From the NCBI GenBank assembly GCA_964476515.1, contig CAYZAY010000025.1:1-29402 (forward strand): 29,402 nucleotides of DNA, given 5' to 3'. The position numbers were made by a program, and so were the translations under genes. The DNA comes from JASMHC01 sp964476515. Lineage in GTDB: Bacteria > Pseudomonadota > Alphaproteobacteria > Rhodobacterales > Rhodobacteraceae. Positions 6,760-14,045 of the stretch are shown in pieces. Numbering within the stretch: the first letter of the stretch is position 1; every line of letters begins with the position of its first letter. Below the pieces are notes generated by a model, which saw only the letters and a program-made list of their open reading frames with translations, was not told where the DNA came from and did no database searches.

Positions 6760-7872
6760 TTAGGACAGGTGCGGGAAGTAATCTTCGCAGGTGCCTTCGC
6801 GGTAGACGTCTGCGGTACAACAGTGAAGACCACCGCCAAACGCATAAGCGTCACGCATTTCAACCTCGACAACTTCCATGCCCAGTTTGTCCATCTGCTC
6901 GGCCTGATAGACCTCGGACTTTTCAACACAAACGGTTTTCGGATCGAGAACCAGAACGTTCATCGACAGCCATGTCGACGAATAGCACAGCGGTGGTGGC
7001 GTGTTGTGCGCGGGCTGCGCGCTATCAACGATTTCCCAGCCGTTCTTTTCAAACATGTCGCGCTGATCAGCGGGCAAGCGACGCTGAGGGTTGTTTAGGA
7101 TCAGACCTGGGCGCAGCGGTGTAAAGGTCGCATCGATGTGGATCGGATAGGGATCGCCGGGGAAGTTCACCGCATGCACACGGTGATCGGGGAAGTGACG
7201 GCGCAGCCATTCGATACCCTTAAGGTTCGTCGTAAAGCCGTGCTGAACCACAAGATCACGCCCAAAACGCAGAACGTCGGCGGCATCGAACAGAGGCTCT
7301 TCTTCGGTGGTGACAAAGAACTTGTCAGCGGTCCATTCCAGACGCTTTTGCACGCCAATTTTTTCGCTGAGGTAATCTGAATGATAATCCGCATCCGTCA
7401 GTCGCGGCTTTGGCGCGGTTTCATGACGGAACTTCGGGTCTTCGTTGAAATACTGCTGCATCAAGGGACGATAGTTCAGGTATTCAAACCAGCGGCAGCG
7501 ATACGACATGGTCGCTTCAAGCATTTCCGAACCAACCGTCAGCAGCACGTCACGCGGTGGCATGCAGCCAAACTGGCTTTCGGTGTGAAAATCAGGGGTA
7601 CTGACGGGCACCGAATGGTCAATCGATGTCGGGCGGTCAACGCGAATGCCACGGGCTTTCAACTGGTTGGCAAAATTGTCCAACAGCTCGTTCGCACGAT
7701 CGATGGTTTCCTGAGGACGACGCCCCCATTTGCCACGCATATCGCTGTCTTCGGGAACTTTGGCGTCCAGCGCGGGTTCTTCTGGCGGGATGTGGCAATC
7801 ATCCGCGCGGCCCACAATTACATGTTTGAGCGGATCCCACTCGTTCCAGCTATTCACAACGGTATTGGTCAT
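6760..7872 (-). CDS. L-arginine:glycine-type amidinotransferase (AGAT/GATM family)
   Basis: This 370-residue protein aligns along its length with animal glycine amidinotransferase from 'SWNEWDPLKHVIVGRADD' onward. The catalytic triad is visible: Asp196 (PLFDAAD), His245 (PIHIDATF) and nucleophile Cys351 (GGGLHCCT), corresponding to human Asp254, His303 and Cys407. The family moves the amidino group of arginine to an amine acceptor, classically glycine, giving ornithine and guanidinoacetate. Other bacterial members use different acceptors, so the acceptor here is inferred. AGGGAAG precedes the ATG. It lies 155 bases behind the DoeA-ArgE pair on the same strand and may have its own promoter. 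Its proximity to ureohydrolases and creatinase places it in guanidino-compound metabolism. Confidence 0.87.
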   Translation of the reverse strand: MTNTVVNSWNEWDPLKHVIVGRADDCHIPPEEPALDAKVPEDSDMRGKWGRRPQETIDRANELLDNFANQLKARGIRVDRPTSIDHSVPVSTPDFHTESQFGCMPPRDVLLTVGSEMLEATMSYRCRWFEYLNYRPLMQQYFNEDPKFRHETAPKPRLTDADYHSDYLSEKIGVQKRLEWTADKFFVTTEEEPLFDAADVLRFGRDLVVQHGFTTNLKGIEWLRRHFPDHRVHAVNFPGDPYPIHIDATFTPLRPGLILNNPQRRLPADQRDMFEKNGWEIVDSAQPAHNTPPPLCYSSTWLSMNVLVLDPKTVCVEKSEVYQAEQMDKLGMEVVEVEMRDAYAFGGGLHCCTADVYREGTCEDYFPHLS

Positions 7873-8027
7873 TTCGGCTTCCCTGATCGTATTTCAATCC
7901 AGTCGCTACAAACCCCAAAACAAAGGGCCAGTCACGTCAAATCGCGACACTCTACGAACCATTTATTTCAGTTAAAAGGGATTTCTGACCACGGAACCCT
8001 GTGGACCTATGGAAATGGTATCGTTGG

Positions 8028-9185
8028 CTAGATCAGCTTGGTTTTCAGCCCTTCAAGCATATCGATACAGGATTGCATTTGCTCAAGACTGACAAACTCA
8101 TCCGCCTTATGTGCCTGTTCAATCGACCCCGGCCCGCAAACAACAACCGACATGCCAAGCGCGTTGAATATCCCAGCCTCGGTGCCAAAGGGAACCACAT
8201 CTGCCCGATTGCAGCCGGTCAGTTCCATGGTGATGTCACGGGCTTCGTTCACGGTCGCAGGTTCCAGCCCAACGACTTCGCCTTTGGTCTCGGTTGAGAT
8301 CAACGCATCCGGATGGACCCTTTGCATTCGGGGCAAAAGAACCTTGTCGGCATAGGTCGCAATCTCGGACTTCACGAAGTCAAAATCGCTGTCTTGGATA
8401 GGTCGGAATTCCCAATCAAGTGTGCAAACCTCGGGGATCACATTATGCGCCACCCCACCCGCAACACGCCCGATATTAACGGTGGTCCAAGGCGGATCAA
8501 AGGCAGCATCGGGCCCTGCCCGCCCCTTTAGTTCTTCGCCCAACTCCATCAGCCGAGACCCATAGCGCATTGCATATTCAACCGCGTTCACCCCATGATC
8601 GGGCATAGACCCGTGACCAGCTTTGCCGTTGAACGTGGTGGTGTATTCGCAGCACCCTTTGTGACCTTCAATCACCCGCATGCTGGTCGGTTCGCCAATG
8701 ATCGCCAAACCGGGATTTATGCCCTGTTCGGTCAGCCATTCGGCCAAAGCCTGTGCCCCGATACAGCCGGTTTCTTCGTCGTAGGTGAATGCGAAATGGA
8801 CAGGGCGCTTTAGAGGCATCGCGGCATAGTCCTGCGCAAACTCTAACGCCGCCGCGATGTACCCTTTCATGTCACAGGTGCCGCGCCCGATCAGATTGCC
8901 GTCACGCTCAATCATTCCGAACGGATCGCTTGTCCAATCCTGATCGGCCACAGGCACCACATCCGTATGCCCCGATAGTACGATCCCATTTGGACCAGAC
9001 CCGCCAAGCGTCGCGAACAAATTTGCCTTTCGCCCATCAGGCGATGCGTTCAGCCCGACCTTTGCCCCCACGTCCTCAAGCCGTTGGGCCAGATAGGCGA
9101 TCATATCCAAATTGCTATCCGGCGAGATCGTCGGAAAAGCGATGAGCTTGTCCAACGTCTCAACCGTATCCTGAAGCCTGCTCAT
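8028..9185 (-). CDS. argE: Acetylornithine deacetylase-family (ArgE, M20) amidohydrolase
   Basis: A 385-residue M20 di-zinc enzyme, full length. Metal-binding motifs appear in order: SGHTDVVP (His), GRGTCDMKG (bridging Asp), DEETG (catalytic Glu/Glu), GEPT (Glu) and QAHKADEF (C-terminal His). The lid/dimerisation domain lies in the middle, starting at GKAGHGSMPDHG. ArgE removes the acetyl group from N2-acetylornithine. The gene starts 4 bases after the ectoine hydrolase stop, and its ribosome binding site (AAAGGAATG) lies inside the end of that gene, so the two are translationally linked. Because DoeA makes an N-acetyl-diaminobutyrate, this enzyme may deacetylate that compound instead of, or as well as, acetylornithine. 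That role is inference. Confidence 0.88.
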   Translation of the reverse strand: MSRLQDTVETLDKLIAFPTISPDSNLDMIAYLAQRLEDVGAKVGLNASPDGRKANLFATLGGSGPNGIVLSGHTDVVPVADQDWTSDPFGMIERDGNLIGRGTCDMKGYIAAALEFAQDYAAMPLKRPVHFAFTYDEETGCIGAQALAEWLTEQGINPGLAIIGEPTSMRVIEGHKGCCEYTTTFNGKAGHGSMPDHGVNAVEYAMRYGSRLMELGEELKGRAGPDAAFDPPWTTVNIGRVAGGVAHNVIPEVCTLDWEFRPIQDSDFDFVKSEIATYADKVLLPRMQRVHPDALISTETKGEVVGLEPATVNEARDITMELTGCNRADVVPFGTEAGIFNALGMSVVVCGPGSIEQAHKADEFVSLEQMQSCIDMLEGLKTKLI

Positions 9186-9189
9186 CGCA

Positions 9190-10374
9190 TCATTCCTTTA
9201 CGAACAGTTTACGCTCGATGTCGCAAAACGTTTCCGCTGCTCCATCTTCGCGGATGAGAATGGTTTCGGTCGTCTCCAACCCCCAGCTTTCCATCCACAG
9301 TGCAGGCATGAAATGGAACACCATTCCCGGCTTCAACACTGTCTCATCTTCGGTTCGGATCGAGGCCGTCCGCTCGCCCCAATCTGGCGGATAGCTGAGG
9401 CCAATCGGATAACCCATCCGCCCCTCTCGTTCGACCCCGTGTTTTGCAAGAACAGCCATAAATGCATTGGCAATGTCGCACGTCCGGTTCCCTGCCCGCG
9501 CTGCATTCAGTCCCGCTTCAAGCCCCTCCATCTGAGCGACCTCAGCCCGCTTCATGTCATCGCTGGGTGTCCCAAGGAACACTGTCCGGCAGAGCGGTGC
9601 ATGATAACGGCGATAAACGCCCGAAAGCTCAAAAAACGTCGCTTCACCGGATTTCATCGGCGCACCGTCCCACGTCAAATGCGCCGCCGTCGCATCAAGC
9701 CCCGATGGGGTCAAAGGAATGATCGCTGGGTAGTCCCCCCAATCATCCCCGACACCAGTAATTCCAGCATGCATAATGTCGGCAACCAAATCGTTTTTGC
9801 GCACGCCGGGTGCTGCGCGCTCGATGGCAGTGGTCACAACCTTTTCCGATATCCGCGCGGCTTTGCGAATAAAGCCGATTTCCTCGTCCGACTTAATCAG
9901 CCGCTGCCAATTCACCAACGCCGTCGCATCCGAGATCGTCGCATCCGGCATATTGGCGCAAAGAACCTGATGCGCCTTGGCGGAGTAGTAGTAATTCTCC
10001 ATCTCAACGCCAACGCGCCCTGCGCTATAGCCACGCTTCTTCAACTGTCCGGCCAAATCCTCCATCGGGTGGTAGACGGTCGATTGGACATAGTAATCTT
10101 CGTACCCAATGATGTTTTCCAACCCCATCCAACAGGTCCGCCGCCCGCCGAACATATCCATCATCCGGCCCCACCAGATGGGTTCGCCTTCCAGCCCCAG
10201 AATAACCCCTTGGTGCACATAAAACGACCAGCCGTCATACCCTGTGAGCCAAGCCTGATTTGACGGGTCGGTGACAAAGAGAACGTCAAGACCAGCCTTA
10301 ACCATCGCGACCCGTGTCAGGGCAATCCGTCGGTCATATTCAGCCTGCGAAAAAGGAGCGTATTCGATGGGCAT
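9190..10374 (-). CDS. doeA: Ectoine hydrolase DoeA/EutD (M24 fold)
   Basis: This 394-residue protein strongly matches the DoeA/EutD pattern from memory of the Halomonas protein: 'VTDPSNQAWLTGYDGWSFYVHQ', 'VEMENYYYSAKAHQ', 'DYPAIIPLTPSG', 'GYPIGLSYPPDWGER' and the C-terminal 'CDIERKLFVKE'. DoeA opens the ectoine ring to N-acetyl-2,4-diaminobutyrate. The M24 metal residues are replaced; Glu249 in FFELSG and Pro in YHAPLCRT occupy the two Asp positions, as in this metal-independent subfamily. AGGTGA lies 4 bases before the ATG. It is divergent from the ureohydrolase at 10559 and directly precedes the M20 deacetylase. The usual partner DoeB/EutE (M14-type deacetylase) is not in this window. Confidence 0.88.
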   Translation of the reverse strand: MPIEYAPFSQAEYDRRIALTRVAMVKAGLDVLFVTDPSNQAWLTGYDGWSFYVHQGVILGLEGEPIWWGRMMDMFGGRRTCWMGLENIIGYEDYYVQSTVYHPMEDLAGQLKKRGYSAGRVGVEMENYYYSAKAHQVLCANMPDATISDATALVNWQRLIKSDEEIGFIRKAARISEKVVTTAIERAAPGVRKNDLVADIMHAGITGVGDDWGDYPAIIPLTPSGLDATAAHLTWDGAPMKSGEATFFELSGVYRRYHAPLCRTVFLGTPSDDMKRAEVAQMEGLEAGLNAARAGNRTCDIANAFMAVLAKHGVEREGRMGYPIGLSYPPDWGERTASIRTEDETVLKPGMVFHFMPALWMESWGLETTETILIREDGAAETFCDIERKLFVKE

Positions 10375-10558
10375 CGGGTCACCTGTAAGTTCACTATTGC
10401 GTCGTCCGAATTATCTTTGACCTGACCTAAAAATAAAGCAAGCGAGGAGTTTTACGCCGCCCAGTCTCAGTGTTGCTTGCCAAGTTGAGGAAAGAGGTTT
10501 TAGGCTGTCGTGAACGAATTTTTGCACCCCTGAACGGGTCGCGACAAAGGGGAAAAAC
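10375..10558. promoter_or_regulatory. Divergent promoter region between doeA and ureohydrolase 1
   Basis: This 184-base non-coding stretch serves two outward genes. Facing doeA, GATAAT sits at about 10410-10415 and a tandem AGGTCAGGTC lies immediately upstream, a possible operator half-site pair. Facing the ureohydrolase, CCCC (about 10527-10530) can pair with the GGGG of its ribosome binding site AAAGGGG. The promoter calls are weak. Confidence 0.35.
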
Positions 10559-11524
10559 ATGGCAGGCCATGGATATAGCGCGGGTAGGCTCAACCTTCCG
10601 TTCGTCGGCATTTCAACATTCGGGAAATCCCCATACGTCGAAGATTGGGATGCCATCGACGCAGACGTCGCCATCATGGGCGCACCTTTCGACTTTGGCA
10701 CGCAATGGAGATCAGGCGCACGCTTTGGCCCTCGGGCGGTGCGTGATGCATCAACGCTCTTCAGCTTCGGCCACGCGGGCGCGTATGACCACGAAGACGA
10801 CGCAACATACCTCGATAGCTCGGTCCGCATGGTCGACATTGGTGACGCCGACATCATCCACACAAAAACCGAAGAAAGCCACGCCAACATCGAATACGGC
10901 GTGCGCAAGATGCTTGAGGCTGGCGCGCTGCCCGTTACGATTGGCGGTGATCATTCTATCAACATCCCTTGCGTGAATGCATTTGATAAGGATTGCGTCA
11001 AAAACGGACCAATCCACGTTGTGCAAATCGACGCCCACCTCGATTTTGTCGACGAACGCCACGGCGTCACCAACGGCCACGGCAACCCAATGCGCCGCGC
11101 GATTGAAAAAGACTACGTCTCGGGCATGACCCAACTGGGCATCCGCAATGTGTCATCCACCGCTAAGGAAGGCTATGAAGACGCCCGCAACCGCGGGTCA
11201 GACATCCTATCGGTCCGTCAGGTCCGCAAGCTGGGCACCGAAGGCGTTCTGGATCGCATCCCCCAAGGCGCGCGCTACTACGTCACCATCGACATCGACG
11301 CGTTTTGCCCGTCAATTGCCAGCGGCACGGGAACCCCCAGCCACGGCGGGTTTCAGTACTACGACGTGCTTGAAATCTTGCAGGGGCTAGCGAAACGAGG
11401 AGACGTTGTGGGGATTGACCTCGTCGAAGTCGCCCCAGCCTATGACCCCAGCGAAAGCACACAGATTTTGGCTGCGCAACTGTTGCTGAACTTCATCGGG
11501 TTTATTTTCCACGAGCGGGGGTAA
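10559..11524 (+). CDS. Agmatinase-family ureohydrolase 1 (arginase/agmatinase superfamily)
   Basis: A 321-residue binuclear-manganese ureohydrolase. Metal ligands are visible as His132 (GGDHS), Asp158/His160/Asp162 (IDAHLD) and Asp245/Asp247 (IDIDAF). The enzyme hydrolyses a guanidino group to an amine plus urea. The substrate loop after the last metal pair reads CPSIASGTGTP rather than the common DPAFAPGTGTP, and IDAHLD differs from FDAHTD. It may therefore use a substrate other than agmatine, such as guanidinoacetate or another small guanidino acid. That substrate idea comes from the adjacent creatinase and amidinotransferase genes. AAAGGGG precedes the ATG. It is convergent with creatinase across a palindromic repeat and divergent from doeA. 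Confidence 0.88.
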   Translation: MAGHGYSAGRLNLPFVGISTFGKSPYVEDWDAIDADVAIMGAPFDFGTQWRSGARFGPRAVRDASTLFSFGHAGAYDHEDDATYLDSSVRMVDIGDADIIHTKTEESHANIEYGVRKMLEAGALPVTIGGDHSINIPCVNAFDKDCVKNGPIHVVQIDAHLDFVDERHGVTNGHGNPMRRAIEKDYVSGMTQLGIRNVSSTAKEGYEDARNRGSDILSVRQVRKLGTEGVLDRIPQGARYYVTIDIDAFCPSIASGTGTPSHGGFQYYDVLEILQGLAKRGDVVGIDLVEVAPAYDPSESTQILAAQLLLNFIGFIFHERG

Positions 11525-11534
11525 GACTAGCCTT

Positions 11535-11610
11535 GTCATCCCAGCGAACGCTGGGATCTCCGGCAGCGTATATTCCACCCTCAAAAGATCCCAACTTTCG
11601 TTGGGATGAC
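11535..11610. repeat. Inverted pair of short palindromic intergenic repeats
   Basis: GTCATCCCAGCG..CGCTGGGATC (11535-11558) is itself a hairpin. It recurs inverted as GATCCCAACTTTCGTTGGGATGAC (11587-11610) with two compensating arm changes (AGCG/CGCT against AACG/CGTT-type arms). This is a REP/MITE-like doublet in the gap between two convergent genes and may also act as a bidirectional terminator. Confidence 0.7.
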
Positions 11611-11659
11611 AGGCATTAGGGCATTTGTATCGTTTCGATGTACAAAAATTACAAATGTC

Positions 11660-11688
11660 TAAAAACTAGGGGGCCTCCCGGCCCCCTA
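11660..11688 (-). terminator. Intrinsic terminator of creatinase
   Basis: TAGGGGGCC and GGCCCCCTA form a perfect 9-bp stem (11667-11675 with 11680-11688) around a TCCC loop. On the minus strand it is followed by GTTTTTA. It lies 7 bases after the creatinase stop. Confidence 0.88.
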
Positions 11689-11694
11689 ATCCGC

Positions 11695-12918
11695 TTACGC
11701 TGGGATAATATTGTGACCCGGTCCGTACGGAAACTTGGTGATGTTCTCGACGCTGTCTTCGCCGACCACAAGGATGTCATGCTCACGATAGCCACCAGCA
11801 CCGGCGGTTCCTTCTGGAACCCACAGCATTGGCTCCATAGACACAACCATGCCCGGCTCAAGCGCGGTGTCGATGTCTTCGCGCAGTTCCAGACCCGCTT
11901 CACGACCGTAGTAGTGGCTCAGGATACCGAACGAGTGGCCGTAACCGAATGAACGATACTGCAGCAGGTTTTCTTCAGCGAAGAAACGGTTGATTTCTGC
12001 CGTGATCCCCGAACAGGTCGCGCCCTGTTTGATCAGGCTTATACCCAGCTCGTGCGCCGCAACGTTGGCTTCCCACAGGCGCAGGCTCTCTGCGTCTGGC
12101 TCACCAACGAAAAGGGTGCGCTCAAGCGCAGTGTAGTAGCCCGAGATCATTGGGAAAGTGTTCAGCGACAGGATGTCTCCTGCTTCCAGTTTACGCGTTG
12201 TGACTGGGTTGTGCGCGCCGTCGGTATTGATGCCAGACTGGAACCAAACCCAGCTGTCGCGGATTTCGCTGTCTGGGTAGGATTTTGCGATCTCTTCTTC
12301 CATCGCATCACGACCGGCCATCGCGATTTCGATTTCAGTTGCGCCAACACGGATCGCCTTGTGAATCGCCTCGCCGCCGATGTCAGCGGTGCGTGCGCCG
12401 CCTTTGATCAGCTCGATCTCTTCGGCAGATTTGATCATGCGGGCGAACATTGTGGCCGGAGCAATATCTTCGACCTCAGGGTTGCCCAGCATTTCGGCAA
12501 GCTTCGCGCGCGCCGCTAGCGTCATATGATCGCCTTCGACACCCACACGGCCAGCGTTTGCAGGCAGCAGAGACGACACGGCACGCCAGTAGTTGTCGCG
12601 CTTCCAGTCGGTATAGATAACGTTGTCTTCGACAGACCGGCGCCACGGCTGACCAGCGTCAATGTTGGCCGAGACTGTTGTGCACGCGTCTTGAGTGACG
12701 ACGCAAGCGTATGGGCGGCCAAAGCTGCAGTAAATAAAGCCGGAATAGTATGCGATGTTCTGCATCGACGTCAGCAGAACAACTGGAATATCTTTGTCAG
12801 CCATAATCGCGCGCAGCTTTGTCAGGCGGCGTGCGTATTCAGCTTTCGAAAATTGCATAGGAGCTTTTTCACCATTGTGGCAGGTGAAAAACTCGGGACG
12901 GTTTGAGAGATCGGTCAT
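11695..12918 (-). CDS. Creatinase (creatine amidinohydrolase, EC 3.5.3.3)
   Basis: This 407-residue protein matches Pseudomonas creatinase throughout, including 'YCSFGRPYACVVT', 'GQPWRRSVEDNVIYTDW', 'WFQSGINTDGAHNPVTTRK' and 'GYGHSFGILSHYYGREAG'. The catalytic residues of the Pseudomonas enzyme (His232, Glu262, Glu358) correspond to His236 (GAHNP), Glu266 (ALERT) and Glu362 (SMEPM), all shifted by four. It converts creatine and water to sarcosine and urea; this branch of the M24 fold uses no metal. I chose the ATG at 12918, with AAGGAA upstream, over a start 51 bases earlier. It lies behind the ABC importer permease genes but has its own promoter and a structured leader that is repeated in front of the importer operon. 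Confidence 0.95.
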   Translation of the reverse strand: MTDLSNRPEFFTCHNGEKAPMQFSKAEYARRLTKLRAIMADKDIPVVLLTSMQNIAYYSGFIYCSFGRPYACVVTQDACTTVSANIDAGQPWRRSVEDNVIYTDWKRDNYWRAVSSLLPANAGRVGVEGDHMTLAARAKLAEMLGNPEVEDIAPATMFARMIKSAEEIELIKGGARTADIGGEAIHKAIRVGATEIEIAMAGRDAMEEEIAKSYPDSEIRDSWVWFQSGINTDGAHNPVTTRKLEAGDILSLNTFPMISGYYTALERTLFVGEPDAESLRLWEANVAAHELGISLIKQGATCSGITAEINRFFAEENLLQYRSFGYGHSFGILSHYYGREAGLELREDIDTALEPGMVVSMEPMLWVPEGTAGAGGYREHDILVVGEDSVENITKFPYGPGHNIIPA

Positions 12919-12959
12919 GATCCATTTCCTTGTCACTTGCCGGACTTGGAAAGTGATAT

Positions 12960-13053
12960 GTCCGGCCACATACCCCGGCGTTCAGGGCAGGCAGGTCACA
13001 TCACGTGAACCATGACAGGGATAAGGTCCGCGACGCCATCGCGGTGTCTGTCA
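12960..13053 (-). promoter_or_regulatory. Structured leader RNA, copy 1 (candidate riboswitch before creatinase)
   Basis: Read on the minus strand, four helices are visible. P1 is TGACAG (13053-13048) with CTGTCA. Nested inside is P2, CGCGA-TGGCG-TCGCG. Then comes P3, GGTTCAC-gtgat-GTGACC, and P4, CCC-TGAACGCC-GGG. The P2 loop GGCG can pair with CGCC of the P4 loop. A 3' segment GCCGGAC (12966-12960) can pair perfectly with GTCCGGC at 12945-12939, just before the AAGTGACAAGGAA ribosome binding region; a competing TCACTT/AAGTGA hairpin abuts that site. The same architecture occurs before the importer operon, with a compensatory change in P1. No known riboswitch class is recognised. Confidence 0.75.
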
Positions 13054-13063
13054 CGCGCAAAGC

Positions 13064-13091
13064 GTTACAACGGGAAATATTCTTCGGTCAA
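13064..13091 (-). promoter_or_regulatory. Promoter of the creatinase leader
   Basis: TTGACC (13091-13086), a 16-base spacer and TGTAAC (13069-13064). The predicted transcription start falls a few bases before P1 of the leader RNA, which begins 10 bases after the -10 element. The leader in front of the importer operon has the same elements with the same spacing. Confidence 0.6.
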
Positions 13092-13119
13092 GAGAGTCGT
13101 TACCCTCACCCAAATATTT

Positions 13120-14040
13120 TTAGCGAGGGGTAACGCCGCGCAGACGCTCGGAACGACGACGAAGGATTTCAACGGTCGTCAGCAACAAGATCGAAATGAT
13201 GACAAGGATCGTAGCAACCGACAGGATCGCAGGGCTGATCTGTTCACGAATACCGTTCCACATTTGACGAGGGATCGTCTGTTCATCCAGTCCGCCAACG
13301 AACAGCACGACAACAACTTCGTCAAATGAGGTGACGAAAGCAAACAACGCGCCCGAAATCACGCCCGGCAGGATCAGAGGCATCTGTACCTTGCGGAATG
13401 TCCGAACCGGATTGGCCCCAAGACTTGCAGAAGCGCGGGTCAGCGAATGGTCAAAACCCACGAGCGTTGCTGTAACCGTGATGATCACGAACGGAATACC
13501 CAAAGTTGCGTGCGCCAGAACGACACCGAGATAAGGGATACCCCAGTTCTGAATTCCAACCGACGAATAGAAGAAGAACAGACCAGTCGCCGTAATGATG
13601 ATCGGAACGATCATCGGCGAAATCAGGACCGCCATGATGGCACGGCGCGCTGGCATTTCTGAACGCGACAGACCCAGTGCAGCCACGGTCCCAAGCGATG
13701 TCGCCAAAATCGTCGAGAAGAAACCGATGACGATCGAGTTCTTCGTCGCCCTGATCCAATGCGCGTTATTCCAAGTGTCCGACCACCACGACCCATCCCT
13801 CGGGGCGTCTGGGGCCTGCATACCGAAGGTAAGCAGCAGATCATACCAACGGGCTGAATAACCGGTTGGGTCAAGCTTCAGCATCTTCTCGGTAAAGGTA
13901 AAATACGGCTCCGCGTTAAAACTCAGAGGCATAACAATGAGGATCGGAGCGATCAGGAACATGAAGATCAGGGCGCAAATCACCAAATAGGTGTAGTGCC
14001 ATACACGTTCCAGACTATCAGCGTGTTTAGGAAGAGCCAT
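13120..14040 (-). CDS. Polyamine-type ABC transporter permease (PotC family)
   Basis: A 306-residue inner-membrane permease with about six TM helices; the first is at residues 16-36 (LVICALIFMFLIAPILIVMPL). The EAA loop that docks on the ATPase is 'SLTRASASLGANPVRTFRKVQMPLILPGVI'-like, at about residues 215-245. It forms a heterodimeric channel with the PotB-type permease encoded 5 bases upstream. Family members import spermidine, putrescine and other small cationic or zwitterionic compounds. The operon continues toward creatinase, so creatine or a related guanidino compound is a plausible cargo, but this is inferred from position. A GTTACCC/GGGTAAC inverted repeat spans the end of the gene. 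Confidence 0.92.
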   Translation of the reverse strand: MALPKHADSLERVWHYTYLVICALIFMFLIAPILIVMPLSFNAEPYFTFTEKMLKLDPTGYSARWYDLLLTFGMQAPDAPRDGSWWSDTWNNAHWIRATKNSIVIGFFSTILATSLGTVAALGLSRSEMPARRAIMAVLISPMIVPIIITATGLFFFYSSVGIQNWGIPYLGVVLAHATLGIPFVIITVTATLVGFDHSLTRASASLGANPVRTFRKVQMPLILPGVISGALFAFVTSFDEVVVVLFVGGLDEQTIPRQMWNGIREQISPAILSVATILVIISILLLTTVEILRRRSERLRGVTPR

Positions 14041-14045
14041 GTGTC

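Noticed and set aside
7381..8031. Open frame of 216 codons opposite the amidinotransferase start
   Set aside because: Antisense to a protein with intact catalytic motifs; no domain, shadow composition.
10527..10556. Possible third copy of the leader motif (CCCCTGAACGGG...GTCGCGA) before ureohydrolase 1
   Set aside because: Only the CCCCTGAACG block resembles P4; the following GCC, P1, P2 and the GGCCGG segment are missing, so I treat it as chance similarity.
12960..13053. Guanidine-II (mini-ykkC) riboswitch
   Set aside because: That class needs two small hairpins with ACGR loops; here the loops are TGGCG and TGAACGCC and two further helices are present.
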